A stretch of DNA of 64,000 bases from Hermodice carunculata (GCA_964020975.1 OZ026619.1:95278804-95342803), one strand, 5' to 3'; shown: positions 46,765-59,729, counted from the first letter of the stretch. The notes: generated from the sequence alone by a model not told the origin. Made by a program: numbers and translations.

Positions 46765-49752
46765 ACAGCTGGAGATTTTAACGGACACATAGGAAATGGA
46801 ATGAGTGGAATAGAGGGACGGGATAGCGGAATTAATAGAAATGGAACCAGGTTACTGAATTTCACAAGGGAATTTGGTATAGTTAATAGGGATGTAAAAT
46901 GTAAAGGAAAGTGGACATGGGCATCTGGTGAAAGGCAGACAATAATTGATTATATTTTAGTGGACAATGGAATATTTCAGATGACTCAAAACTGTGAAAT
47001 AGATGATGAAGATTGAAGGGAGATTGGCTATAGGCAGTGACCATAACTGGATGATAGTCTCTATTAACATGAAATACCAAAGAAGAAACCGAGGGGGAAC
47101 TAAATGGGTGTGGAATATTAAGGAAGAAACAGACTGGGCAGGGTATCAAGAAAGTCTCAAAGTTGAATTGCAGGAATGGAAGAATAGATTTGAAGACGAG
47201 GGAGAAGTACAGGAAATGAATGGGGACCTGACCAGAAGAATTCTTTAGGTAGCACAGGAGAAGATAGGTAGAAAGAAAGTCCCAGTTGAAAATCTAGGGT
47301 ATAGAATAGACCCAGAGCTGAAAGGAGCCATAAAAAGAAAGAGGGTTAAAAATAGAGCATAGAGATTAGCCAGGAAAAACAGGTACTCACAAGGTGATAT
47401 AGAAGAAGCTAAGAGACAGTATATGGAATGTAGAAGGAATGTAGCAGAGATGAAAGCAGAGAAGATGGCCAGCAATAATGAACAAATGACAAGGAAAATA
47501 ATGGAGAATGGGGGGAAAGGGTCAGTCATCTTTTGGAAACAGGTTAATCGGCAAAAACAGAATAAAGCAGTGGAAATCATGCACAGAGGGAAAAGGACTG
47601 ATAACAAGGAATAAATATAGGAAGCCTTAAGGGAGCATTGGGAAGAAGTCAATAAACCACAGTGGGGTCAGGGAACAATACCAGGTTGTCAAGCAGAGTA
47701 CACACAGGATCAATGGGATCCAGAGATGTGTTGTAGGATCAGAAGTATAGAAGTTAAAATAGCAGTTGAACAGATGCGGTTACGCAAAGCCCCAGGACCA
47801 GATGATATCTTGACAGAATTCATAAAGAGAGGGCCAGAAGAAATTGAAGATAGTTTACAGTTGGTTTTCAATAGGGTCATTGAGAAAAGACAAGTACCAA
47901 AGGAATGGAATAGACTAAGGCTTTCATATATCCCAAAGAAGGGCCCAGGAGGTCAATTGGATCAGTGTAGGGGCATTGCGATTTCATCAAATGTGGGTAA
48001 AATTTTCAGTAGAATAATGTGCCGGAGACCTAGTAGAATAGTTGAAAGGCTCAGACTTCTGGGGGAAATTCAGAATGGATTCAGACCAGGTAGAAGGGTA
48101 GGTGACCACATCTTCACATTGACCCAGGTTTTAGAACTGGCAAGACAAAAGCGGAAGGAAGTCTTCATGGGATTCTTAGATGTGAGGAAAGCGCATGACA
48201 GGGCATGGAGAGAATCTCTATGGGAAAAACTGAGTGGATTTGGATTTGGTGGAAATTTTCAAGAAATTCTGAAAGCACTCTACAAAGATGCACTTTCGGT
48301 AGGAAAGGTAGAAGTAGAGAATGCAAGTCTGGATATAGGCCTAAAGCAGGGGTGTGTGCTGTCCCCAATTTTGTTCGCTTTGTATGTTAAGGAGTTGGGG
48401 GACCAGTTGATGGAGTGTGATAAGGGCATAAGGGTAGGTGATCTAGAAATTCCAGGTCTATTCTTTGCAGATGACATCGTACTTATGGCAGAGTCCCAGA
48501 AAGAACTGCATGAGATGCTGAACATAGCAGGGGAATACGGGAATAAATGGAGGTTAGAATTTAGTAAGGATAAGAGTAAAGTGATGACTCTTGGGAAGAA
48601 ACCAGATGGAAACAAAAAATGGAGAATTGGGCAGTTCCAAATTCCAGAAGGTAGGGAACAGTTAATTGAAATTGGGGAGGTTGATGAGTATGAATACCTA
48701 GGTGTTAATATTAAAGCAACGGGTAAAGGCATGTTCAGGTATCAGGTGGAGAAGATTAAACAGAAAGTGAATCGCACAAAAGGAATGATTAAAGCTACTG
48801 CACTGAACAGTTTCAACAGAGCATACACAGCAAGAGTATTATGGGATGGAGTTGCAATACCAGGAATGATATATGGCTTAGATGTGATTTCAGTGAGTGA
48901 GGGAGATATCCAGGGAATGGAGAAAGCACAGAATGAGATGGGGAAATGGATACTAGGAGCACCACCATGTACAGCAACAGATGCAGTCCTAGGAGAGTTC
49001 GGATGGAATAAAATCACAGATAGAATTGCCAAAGCTAAGTTAAAGTACTGGGGTAATTTACAAGGAATAAGTGAAGACAGGTGGTGCAGGAAAGTTTACA
49101 ATGAGGTAGCCAAGGAAAAAACAAGATAGGTCAAAGACGGGTTAGCAGAGAAATATGAACTAAAAGGATATGATGAGGTGGGTGATTGGAAAGTATATAT
49201 AGGTAAGACTGTTACAGAGGGTTGGAAAGAAGACTGGAAAAGAGGAGTCAGTGGACCATTGGCTGTTGTGGTGTGATGCATATAGAGAGATAAGGGAAGA
49301 TTTTTTCAGAAAGTTGCACTGAGAAGATTACAATTACAAGGGTTTAGAAGAGGTTCAGGGTTTCGAGGAAGAGGAACGTATAGCATGGATTTTAGGTATG
49401 AAAGGGTGGTTTTCTGGGAGGCAGGAAAGGTAATAAAAATGTACAGGACTACCTGGTAGGATGCTGGGAGAAAAGGAATGAAATAATAGAGTTAGAAGGC
49501 AACAGGTTAAATTAGAATCCCAGAATACAGGGAGGGGAAGGAATGGGAATGGTGGTAGCCCTTATAAGGGCTCCCATGGGGGCTCCCATGGGAAAAGCCT
49601 GAGCCTTAGAGGCGGGTATAGGGTGTGAAAGGGAGGGATTTTTTTTTTTTTAAATTTATTATTATTATTTTTATTATTTGTTTTCCTAGGCCACCTGTGT
49701 CACAGAGTGACACAGGACCGCGGCAGACAAGCGGAGAGCCACCGTATTATTA
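46765..49752 (+). mobile_element. LINE A, 5'-truncated non-LTR retrotransposon
   Basis: Starts within the APE endonuclease (GDFNGHIG, IDYILVDN, then GSDHNW) and continues through a complete reverse transcriptase: RKAPGPDD, QNGFRPGRR, FLDVRKAHD, KQGCVLSPILFALYV and the FADDIVL catalytic box. One frameshift lies near 47010. In-frame stops occur at 47246, about 47360, 47612 and 47618, and another ends the long frame at 49129. The 3' UTR ends in an ATT repeat. TTACAACTG is duplicated at 46756-46764 and 49753-49761. I cannot fix the clade. Confidence 0.92.
47726..49129 (+). pseudogene. LINE A reverse transcriptase, longest open part
   Basis: A 467-residue frame spans the finger and palm motifs. 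The catalytic FADD is intact, but the second RT motif reads DVRKAHDRAW instead of the usual KAFD. It continues in phase with open stretches to the left separated by stops, so the ATG at 47726 is not a genuine start. The downstream frame (DYLVGCWEKRNEII) belongs to the C-terminal tail. Confidence 0.88.
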
Positions 49753-49849
49753 TTACAACTGCACGTTAAAAGTTAAATTTTTATTTGTATCAAATTGCAA
49801 TTCGAACTTCAAATTTTCAGTTTTATGCAAAAAGTGACCACTGGGTATG

Positions 49850-50486
49850 GACATAAACGATGTGGTACACGGCCACGGGCTCCTCTGGTGGTCATTTGAT
49901 GCAACTTTCAGCTGAATACGACCTGTCAATCAGCTGAGGCTGCAGGATGGTTCTTCGTCCGTCGTCGGCGTCGGTGTCGGTGTCCGTCCGTCAACCATTT
50001 ACAAAAGGAACTATAAATGCATCTCTGTATACCCATTGAGTGGTTCTGAAATCCAGAATGTATACAATGGGGGGGGGGGGGAGGGTCAGAATCTCTGCGG
50101 ACTTGCGGGGGGGGGAGGGGGAGGGTCACAAAATTATGCAGACTTGCTGGGGGTGGGGCACAAATAATGTGATGAAACCCTATCCTAATATCCCGAGCCC
50201 CCCCCCCCCCCCCCGCCCCTCTGGCAAGTAATATCCGCCCGCTAACTGTATGTCTAGCATACCGTGATGGTAGGCCTAGAACCTGACAGTTTCAAAATTT
50301 GCTGGAAAGCCCATATCTATATTTGTTTGTTTCTCCCTTAACGTCTGGGAGTCAGAATCATGGCAGCGATATAAAACTTCGGAATCAAGAAAGTCGAGTC
50401 GCTCCCAAAAGGCAAGTTCCTCTCAAGAATTCTACGAATGTAGGAATGTTAGGCTTTAGCTCAGACCGCTGAACTGAGGGCCTGCA
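49850..50486. other. Non-coding stretch with G/C runs
   Basis: Holds CGTCCGTCGTCGGCGTCGG-type sequence near 49960, poly-G runs near 50070 and 50110, and a poly-C run near 50200. No gene seen. Confidence 0.5.
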
Positions 50487-50626
<140 letters not shown>

Positions 50627-50726
50627 TCAGTGGGCCCACACTCTTTCAGGCAGAGGATGAGGATTGGTAATGAAGAGCACTGGGTGTAATCCCTTAAGAT
50701 CCGTTGGCCATCATAAAAGAAAAACA

Positions 50727-51230
50727 ATGAAAACTAGGAAAGATGATTTGCTGCATAGCAAATCAGTGTGTGTGTCTTCAAAGCATATTGGTATGGCAAT
50801 GTACAACTATTCCATAACACAGGAGTAGAATGTGGAATGGCATCTGTATCTATTATAGCTTTGAAGTTGTTCAAGATTTAAAATTTCTAATGGTGCTATT
50901 TAGCATAATTTAAATTGCTACAACTTTTGTTTTAGATTCATTAGGTGCGCAATGATCAATAACCCCCTTGTAGAAATTGGAATGACATCTCTATCTATTA
51001 TACTTTTGAAGATATTCAAGATTTAAAATTTCAAATGCCCCTAATTTGCATAATTTTAAACATCTTCATTCCTTTGTATAAAACGGTCAAACTCCTTGTA
51101 TGGAGGTACAATCATACCAAGTTTGGAGTTTATATGTATAATAGTGTTCGAGAAAAGTGTCGGACAAATTTGCTGGTAAAGAAGAAAAAGAAAGAAAGAA
51201 AGAAAGAACTCGAGAAAAAACAGAAAAGTG
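50727..51230 (+). repeat. Rep1 copy
   Basis: Starts AAACTAGGAAAGATGATTTG (with the small hairpin GATTTGCT-GCAT-AGCAAATC) and ends GTGTCGGACAAATTTGCTGG plus (GAAA)n. Confidence 0.8.
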
Positions 51231-51939
51231 TGTGTTGATACACACACTTTAACTACATGTGCATGTACCTGTGAACTGAGACATGCACTATACTGACTCA
51301 GTGAATGGCTATGAAGAACAGGCTTCATCTCACTGGTTACAAGAAAACAAAGACATGAAAGTGTCCAGTGAGATGACACAAATCCACACACTTTTTCAAA
51401 ATTCACCAAAATGTGAAAAAAGTCATTGGAGACTGTAAGCTCTGTATGTAGTCTGTTTTTAACAGAGGGTACACTCTGCCAGGCTTGTTCTGCCTAGAAG
51501 TCCAGTCCGTCTGATCCCTTGGGACTGATGGAACTGATAAACCCAGCACACTCCTAGCCTCAGGGTAAAACAGACCAGCTACCAGGACACCCTGACTGGT
51601 CAGTCTCAGTCATGGTGTACTTACAGCTCTGTCCAGCATTAGTGTGAACATGCAGCAGATAAATATTTCTTGCATGAACAGAAAGAGATCCTCTGTATTT
51701 TATTGAGAGCCTCATTACACAGTTGTTGAGAGTCCCCCCACCCCCACCCCCACAGCAATTTGCTACAAGACCCAAACCTTCCAAAGCGTACACTCAACAT
51801 GCATGGACAGAAAGCTGTGAGACAGGTTCAAGCTAATTAATTATGAATGTAAAATGGTTGCCTGGCACCATAGAGGTCAAGCAATAGGTCATACAGGAGG
51901 CAGTTGAAAGCCTGCATGTGGATTGGGGAGAAATTTGGT

Positions 51940-52232
51940 GAATTTAGCGTACATTAAAATTCCCCAAGTTTTGTTAGTGTGCTGTTGGATTTGCCAGTTG
52001 TCTCAAACCTATGTGTGTAAGTTAGAACTTTGTGTCTATCTGCAATAGTTTGGAAGATAAGGAGCTTTTAAAATTTTAAATGCCCCAAATTTCCATAATT
52101 TTAAACATCTTCATTCCTCTGTGTAAAACGGTCAAACTCCTTGTATGGAGGTACAATCATGCCAAGTTTGGAGTTTCTATGTATAATAGTGTCCGAGAAA
52201 AGTGTCGGACAAATTTGCTGGTAAAGAAGAAA

Positions 52233-52281
<49 letters not shown>

Positions 52282-52300
52282 GAAAATGAAGAAAGAAAGA
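51940..52300 (+). repeat. Rep1 copy, 3' part
   Basis: Shares CATCTTCATTCCT, CGGTCAAACTCCTTGTATGG, GTGTCGGACAAATTTGCTGG and the GAAA tail with the copy at 50727. Confidence 0.75.
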
Positions 52301-52302
52301 AA

Positions 52303-53180
52303 GAAACTAGGAAAGATTATTTGCTGCATAGCAAATCAGTGTGTGTGTCTTCAAAGCATATTGGTATGGTAATGTACAACTATTCCATAACACAGGAGTA
52401 GAAGTTGGAATGGCATCTCTATCTATTATAGCTTTGAAGCTATTCAAGATTTAAAATTTCTAATGGTGCTATTTAGCATAATTTAACTTGCTACAACTTT
52501 TATTTTAAATTCATAAGGTGCACAATGGGCAACAACCCCCTAGTAGAGGTTGGAATGACATCTCTATCTATTATAGTGTTGAAGATATTCAAGATTGAAA
52601 ATTTCGAATACTGCTAATTAGCACAATTTAAATTGCTACAACTTTTGTTTAGATTCATTAGATGCGCAGTGGTCAACAACCCCCTAGTAGAAGTTGAAAT
52701 GACATCGTTATCTATAATAGTTTTGAAAATATTCAAGTTTAAACATTTTAAATGCTGCTAATTAGCATAATTTGCAATTGCTACAACTTTTGCTTTAGAT
52801 TCATTACATGCGCAATGGTCAATAACCCCCTAGTAGAAGTTAAAATGACGTCTCTATCTATAAGAGTTTTGAAGATATTCAAGTTTTAAAATTTCAAATG
52901 CTGCTAATTAGCATAATTTAAATTGCTACAATGTTTGTTTTAAACTCATTAGATGCGCAATGGTCAATAACCCCCTAGTAGAAGTTGGAATGACATCTCT
53001 ATCTATTATACTTTTGAAGATATTCAAGATTTAAAATTTCAAATGCCCCTAATTTGCATAATTTTCAACATCTTCATTCCTTTGTATAAAACGGTCAAAC
53101 TCCTTGTATGGAGGTACAATCATGCCAAGTTTGGAGTTTCTATGTTTAAAAGTGTTTGAGAAAAGTGTCGTTACTAGGAA
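52303..53180 (+). repeat. Rep1 copy with expanded about 145-bp sub-repeats
   Basis: Sub-units starting AGTTGGAATGACATCTCTAT recur near 52549, 52692, 52837 and 52982, a period of about 145 bp. Each carries CTGCTAATTAGCATAATTT and AACCCCCTAGTAGAAGTT. Confidence 0.8.
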
Positions 53181-53182
53181 TT

Positions 53183-53240
53183 CTTTCTTTCTTACTTTCT
53201 TTCTTTCTTTACAGGCAAGTTTGTCCGACATTTCATTTGA
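53183..53240 (-). repeat. Inverted Rep1 tail
   Basis: CTTTCTTTACAGGCAAGTTT followed by GTCCGACATTTC is the reverse complement of the Rep1 3' end, so two Rep1 tails meet head to head here. Confidence 0.65.
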
Positions 53241-53620
53241 AAAGCATTATATTGTAACGATCAAGGGTAGCGTGAGTTACAAGATTGGTTACATATAAAT
53301 AAAGAAAATAAAATAAAAATCAGCAAAATTCAATTCACTTCAATTTATTACTGAGATACAAACATTTACCTCAATTTTTCTCACCCTCTGTGTAATGTCT
53401 CACATATATCTTACCCTCTCATCATGGTATATCACATAATTATCACACAGGAAATAATGAAAATGTTCAGGTCACATATGACATAAATGTACAGGTCAAA
53501 TTGTATATGGTAGCTGGAGATCAGTAACTGTTGATGGAGTTATGCCTTCTTCATGTAGAATTACAAAATCTACAGATATATTATAAAATATTTGGCCTTT
53601 AAACAAACTTCCACAAAAGG

Positions 53621-53693
<73 letters not shown>

Positions 53694-54164
53694 ATTCCAT
53701 ATCACAGAGACCAGAACAAATATTTCCTCTTACTTGATATTTCTGGTCTACATATACCCACAGTATGTGAAAGTGTGACTCTCACATGGAGCCAAAAACA
53801 AACTGCAGATAGTAATTCTGATCTGCAGCTCAGGTATGCTCTCATATAGGTGGGTGGCATTAAGCACACAAACCTGTTCTGCATATGTGATACAAACTCA
53901 GATGCTCTTGGCTGATGGTGGGCATACATTCAGTATACACACCTGAGTTGGTTAATAAACTGGCTAAGAATTCTTGGTGGGAGTGTGCTTCCCACACATA
54001 CAGCCAGTATGGTCTATGTATATTTAAAAATCAAGTCATTATTGTCTAAGGCCACATGGCCAATTCTTCAATTATTTAATTTATTATAACACCTAGGAAC
54101 TAGTCATTCTCATGTTTACATTTTATGGTAGCATCCTAGTACCTTCACTGATTTATTTCCCTCC
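53241..54164. other. Non-coding stretch before LINE B
   Basis: A (CT)n microsatellite occupies about 53621-53693. The rest shows nothing recognisable, and the 5' edge of LINE B is not marked by a visible duplication. Confidence 0.5.
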
Positions 54165-54433
54165 ATGTCGCATAGAATCAACACAAATGTTCACTCGTCT
54201 GTTAAAATAGGAGCGTGGAATGTGGATGGTCTCATTCAAGGAATCGGTGGCCAGAGGTACTGTAAGCTTGATGATGTAAACTTTCAAAACGAACTTAAAG
54301 ACCTCGACATAATTGGCCTTATTGAAACTCATCTAGACACAAACACTGACTTCCCCTTCCTGCAGGACTTCTGGATTGATCATACAACTAGAAAAAAATA
54401 TCTGAAAGCTAATAAGTCCTCTGGGGAATCACT

Positions 54434-55330
54434 GTGTGCATACGTAACGAAATCAAATCTGGAGTCAAAATAATGCCAAAACAGAACTCCGAAATTGTCT
54501 GGGTCAACCTTTGTCATGAATTCTTTCATATGCCGTCAGACATTTATACTGCTTTTGTCTATATCAGTCCAATCAACTCTTCTTACAATAAAAAAAGTGA
54601 TGACATTTTCGAAATTCTGGATAAAAACATTGCTTACTATTCCACATTAGGTGAATGTCTTGTGTGTGGCGACTTCAATGCACGCACAGCAAAAGAAGAA
54701 GACTACATTCAGCATGACTCCGACCAGCACATCCCCCTGCCCGATTCTTATCTAAGCGATGTCCCTATATTTAGGAGTAACATGGACAAGGCCAAAACTG
54801 ATGCACATGGGAAAAAGTTGTTAGACATTTGCAAAACCTCTGGCATCCGAATTTTGAACGGGAGACTACTTGGGAACATTACAGGATATTTTACCTGTTT
54901 CAATCATGTCGGTTCCCCAAGTGTCATTGATTATATGCTGGCACACTCCACGCTCCTTAGGAGACTGAATTATTTCCAGGTACACAATGTCACCCCTTGG
55001 TCAATACATTGCCTGCTCTCCACTTGTGTCACAACTGGTCCCTATGCCTGGACTGACAGCGACCACAATAATGTTACACTGACTGAAATTCCTAAATTCT
55101 TTTGGTCTAAAGGTGACGATTTAAAATTTCAATGTGCTCTTTCCTCAGAGGAGGTTAGTAGCCAAGTCAATGAATTACTAACTCAACTTAATACACCAAA
55201 CCCCACTAAAATTGACAATTCTGTCTCCAAACTCAATGAAATATTCTATGCTGCTGCCAGGAGGGCAAATATGAAAAGATTTAAACTTCAGTCAAGGAAG
55301 GGTAAGAAAAAAAGAGAGAAAAAGTGGTAA
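54434..55330 (+). pseudogene. LINE B endonuclease C-terminal part and linker
   Basis: The frame holds CGDFNAR and SDHNNV, two of the metal-binding and catalytic APE motifs, and a Lys/Arg-rich linker. It continues past the stop at 55328 in the same frame as CLECRDLYKDLKRLCSQL. The N-terminal endonuclease motifs lie in a different frame at 54165-54440. Confidence 0.82.
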
Positions 55331-55740
55331 TGCCTTGAATGCAGAGATCTATACAAAGATCTGAAAAGACTGTGTTCCCAACTGCGGGCACAACCACTAA
55401 ATGTCCATCTGTTAACCTCATACAGGCAAAAAAGAAAACAATATAACAGATTGCTAAACAAGAAAAAGAGACTTTTGCAACAAAAACTTATTGACAGCAT
55501 GGTAAATTTGGAAGAAAAAGACCACAAACAATTCTGGAACATCTATAAGGAACTAACGGAACGCGAAACTAAACATAAAGCAAACCCTATCAGCCCCAGC
55601 AAATGGCTTTCACACTTTCAGGCTCTACTAAATCAACCGGGGACCCATTTTGACCCGAGTCTCGAGTCTTTCATTGCAGATAATAAAGACCTATAGTATT
55701 CAGTGAGCTCAATTTTAAAATTACTCCCCGAGAAGTTGAG

Positions 55741-57282
55741 GTGGCTATCTCAAAATTGAAATGCAACAAGTCCCCTGGACTTGATGGAATTTTAAATGAA
55801 ATGATTAAAAGCGGCAAAAATATCTTAATACCCCTTTTAGCCAAACTGTTTAACAGCATATTAGTCAGCCAGTACTTTCCACATGTGTGGAGAGTGAATT
55901 CTATCACTCCTATACATAAAAAAGGAGATGCTAATATTCCAGGAAACTATCGTGGCATAGCAGTCTCTAGTCACCTTTGTAAACTGTTGTGCACTATACT
56001 TAACTGCCGACTCATGGACTTCACAGAAAAGCACAAAACAATACCACATCATCAAATTGGATTTCGGCGTAAAAGCAGAACCTCCAATCATATTCTCACG
56101 CTTAAGACCCTCATTGACAAATATATTAACAGAATGCCTAGACAATATCTATTTACCTGCTTCGTGGATTTTAAATCCCCGTTTGATACAGTCTGGAGAC
56201 AAGCTCTATTATACAAGCTGACCGCCTCTGGAATTGGGGGCAACTTCTTGGGTCTGCTACAAAGTATGTATTCGGATGTACTGTCCTCAGTCAAATCGCA
56301 AAATGGGTATTCAGCTGAATTTCAATCAAATGTTGGTGTAAAACAGGGCTGCGTACTTAGCCCTGGGCTATTCAATATATTTTTAAGTGATCTGCCGAGC
56401 ATCTTTGATGAGTCTTGTAGTCCAGTTCTCTTAGACTCCTGCAGCATTGGTTGTTTACTCTATGCAGATGACCTAGTGCTCCTCTCCTATAGCAGCTCTG
56501 GCCTACAGAGTGCCTTAAACAAGCTGGGAGAGTATTGTGACAAGTGGCGACTACAAGTTAATCTCAATAAAACAAAAGTAATCATATTTAACAAAGGCGG
56601 ACACAAATTTCGTAAATATGGGTTCTTGTATAAAGACTGTAACATTGAAATTGTTCAAAGTTACCGCTATTTGGGCATTGAGCTTACTGCATCTGGCACT
56701 TTTAATCTTGCCATCACAAAACTTAAAGAAAAATCAAACAAAATTCTACTTAGTTTAAGGTACTTTGACTCGCACGGTAATGTAGACTGGGCTCTAAAGC
56801 TCTTCCAAAGTTTAGTGGTGCCAGTGGCAACCTATGCCAGTGAAGTCTGGGCACCCTTCTTGATTCAGTCCCTAAACAATGATAACTTCATGCAACTCTG
56901 TGAAAGAGTACCAACCGAGCAGGTACATGTTAAACTATGTCGCTTTTTACTAGGTGTGCACAGGAAGTCGTGCATTGCAGCAGTAAAGAGAGAACTAGGA
57001 AGATATCCCCTTCTTATCACCAGCCTATGTGCTGCTGTAAAATACTGGTCATGCTTACACCAGCGTGACCCTGACAGCCTTGTTGCTAAATGTTTGCAGG
57101 AAAACTATTCTTTGATACAAAACAATATTCCATGTTGGTTGATGAATATTAAAAACATGTTACTTAAATTCAATCTTCAAAATTCTTGGGAAAATATTGG
57201 CGGACTAAACATAAAGGCATGTACTGTAAATTATCAAAAAATTTTTGCTCTGAATATACCAGACTATGGACAAAATATATAA
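55741..57282 (+). pseudogene. LINE B reverse transcriptase
   Basis: A 513-residue open frame with every RT block in order and an intact YADD. The DFKSPFD motif departs from the usual DFKKAFD. The true coding start lies upstream in another frame, so the ATG used is arbitrary. Confidence 0.88.
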
Positions 57283-57313
57283 ATGCGGATGGGAGAGACT
57301 CCAATAAACTGAG

Positions 57314-57443
57314 AAGCTATAATACAGAGAGATACCATTCCAACTTCTGCTCCTGTGTTATGGAATAGTTGTACATTGCCATACTTATATGCTTTGAAGA
57401 CACACACACTGATTTGCTATGCAGCAAATCATCTTTCCTAGTT
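57314..57443 (-). repeat. Inverted Rep1 5' segment fused to LINE B
   Basis: From AGCTATAATA to CTAGTTT this is the reverse complement of the Rep1 start at 50727-50870, including the GATTTGCT hairpin. Confidence 0.75.
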
Positions 57444-59293
57444 TACGTTGCTGTTATAGTTTTAAAGAATTGGAATAATGAAAATGACCATAATAGGATC
57501 TATAACGTTACGCCTTTAGCGTTACAATTTACTTTTTTTTTTTCAATGCAAAAACTTCTTGTGTCTTATTCAAATGTTCACAATTTTCCACAAGTTGCCT
57601 TCAAAACTATTTCCACAAACAAAATTTGCCCAGTGGCCATTTCTATAGGCCTATGTGATTTTAACCCTGTGCTTTACAGACTGATGTTTATTACAATGTC
57701 GGGAGGTCCCAGTACGTTGGTACGGAAAATAAAATGCTCCAGTACGCCAGCACGGAAATTAAAACCAGTACCGGTACTCCTCCCCTCAAACTCAATCAAA
57801 GAGAATTTTGGGGAGAAGTTAAAGAAAAAATAAAAAGGAAAAACAAAATATAGACCTATACATTTAGGATAAGATTAATATATATATATAGGCAGGATCA
57901 TAGGCTACTTTAAACATCTCGAAGTGATCAATGCTATAGTGAACCTTACCTGCAGGTGACAACATATAGAGATTTACAAGTGGTAAGTGCCTTTTTTCAG
58001 TCGTTTTCCCGTTCAGAAACTTCTAATGCTACAAAGCCGAAGTGAAGAATAAGAATACGCAGCGTGTTGACGAAACAGAACACACACACACACGCAAGAG
58101 GCAGAGGGTTAAAGCCAGGTGAAGAATGACGAAACATTAGTCCGGTAACTCTCGGAGAAACAAATAAATGGACTTTTCTGCAAATTTAGAAACTGCCACA
58201 GTGCAGCCTGTGTTTGGAATAAAAACTGGTGTGATAGTGAAAGAAAACTCATGTTGAGCAACTGAAGCTTTTCCCGATGGCAAGCGGGCCGCTGCCTGAA
58301 CACTGCAGTGATCACTGAATGTGAGTGCAATGTTGACCGCGCACGTACACGTACGCGTTACGGGAACATATAGCCCACAAACACAAGCTAGAATTTGCGA
58401 AACTTTAAATAGCTCTATAAATAAGGCATATTTAAGGCCTGAAATTTTACTGGTTTATAAATTATTATTAGTATGTACCGTCATGACAAGCTCTTGAATT
58501 GACCGTTCAACAGGAGACTGTCAGCGTTACATCATATACTGGCCAGTATTGAATGAAATTCTGAATGTTGGTTTTCCCTTTCGTCCATTTTTAAAAAAAT
58601 TTTAAGTCAATGATTTTTTTTTCTTTACGGCCTATTATCCTTTTTGATTTTTTTAGCGTGCCAAACGCTCAAATTTAAAATATAGACGCATGTGCGAGAT
58701 TTGTTAGTTTCTGATAACGTCGTCATGCATGAAATCCATCTTAACGGAATAACATTTCATACAAAAATTTTCCTCATTTCATTCCCCCAGTATTTACAAA
58801 GATGTTTGAAATTTCATTGCTCAGGGATTGTAGCAGGAAATAAAGGGGCCAAAATTTCATCATCATAATTCGCCACCGGGACTACCAAGTTTCGCAAAAG
58901 TTTCAGTACCATGTCTGTGTTTCCATGCCATCGGTATCGAAATAATATAGACTAAATAACACCTTAGTTGCTTTTCATTCAGTTTGGCCTTTGCTATATT
59001 AGAGGCCAGAGGCTGACAATTCGATACCCAAATAGCAATAACTCTGCACTACATCAATATTGCCAGGTAAGAGTTTGATCTCCGGACGGTGGCAAGTCAT
59101 TCTAATCGTTAATTGCATTATAAAAATGGGTTTTTGACCGATATGATTGGTTCCTGGCACTGAAAAAATTGTAAGACTACTGTTGGGGTGATAATTAATG
59201 AAGAGTATCAGTAGTTTTTACGAAATGCTCAATAAGATACGTGGCCCCAGTTCTGTGGTAAATATTATTTGTATGGTTAATATATATAGACAG
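57444..59293. other. Non-coding stretch, nothing recognised
   Basis: No convincing exon, RNA gene or named repeat. A short CA run lies near 58080 and a TA run near 57875. Confidence 0.45.
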
Positions 59294-59650
59294 ATAGACT
59301 TTCTTCTTTAACCAGGGTACCTGGCTCAGTGCAAAAGCGCTGATCTTCCGCCAGGCCCTGGATGATAAAATGGATACATATGATGATGAAGCGATGACAA
59401 TAATAAAATATAACTCTCTATACATTAAAAATATAGGTCAACTGAATACAATATATAATATAATAAAAGAATATCACAATCTAAAAACGTATATCAGCAT
59501 AGACAACATAGTCTTATAGACATAACTTACGTAGAGTAAAAGCAAATGGAACATTCAGTGAGAAGGGGAGGGGGGGGGGAAGACTTTACATATTAATGTA
59601 GGGATATGGCACGATAAACTGGAGCACAAGCTCCGGCCATCAGACAATGT

Positions 59651-59673
59651 CCCCCCCCCCCCCCCCCCCCCCC
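59651..59673. repeat. Poly-C tract in the LINE C 3' UTR
   Basis: Twenty-three consecutive C on the plus strand. Confidence 0.95.
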
Positions 59674-59729
59674 AACACAAAATTATTGTCGCAGCAGGCC
59701 ATGATTTGATGACCGGAGCCAGCCAGGCC

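Larger units (their letters stand above)
54165..57313 (+). mobile_element. LINE B, nearly complete coding region, 3'-truncated
   Basis: N-terminal APE endonuclease (IGAWNVDG, DIIGLIETHL, CGDFNAR, IDYMLAH, TDSDHNNV), then reverse transcriptase (NKSPGLDGI, HHQIGFRRKSRT, CFVDFKSPFDTVWR, KQGCVLSPGLFNIFL, YADDLVLLS). Breaks: a frameshift near 54430, a stop at 55328, a frameshift near 55690 and another near 57250. The expected C-terminal Cys/His tail and 3' UTR are absent: after KYINADGRDSNKLRSY the sequence becomes an inverted Rep1 segment. Clade unassigned. Confidence 0.9.

Noticed and set aside
53592-53849. Ser/Leu-rich frame
   Set aside because: Translation of a CT microsatellite.
58109-58330. 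Minus-strand 73-codon frame
   Set aside because: No domain, no splice partners, no neighbouring exons.
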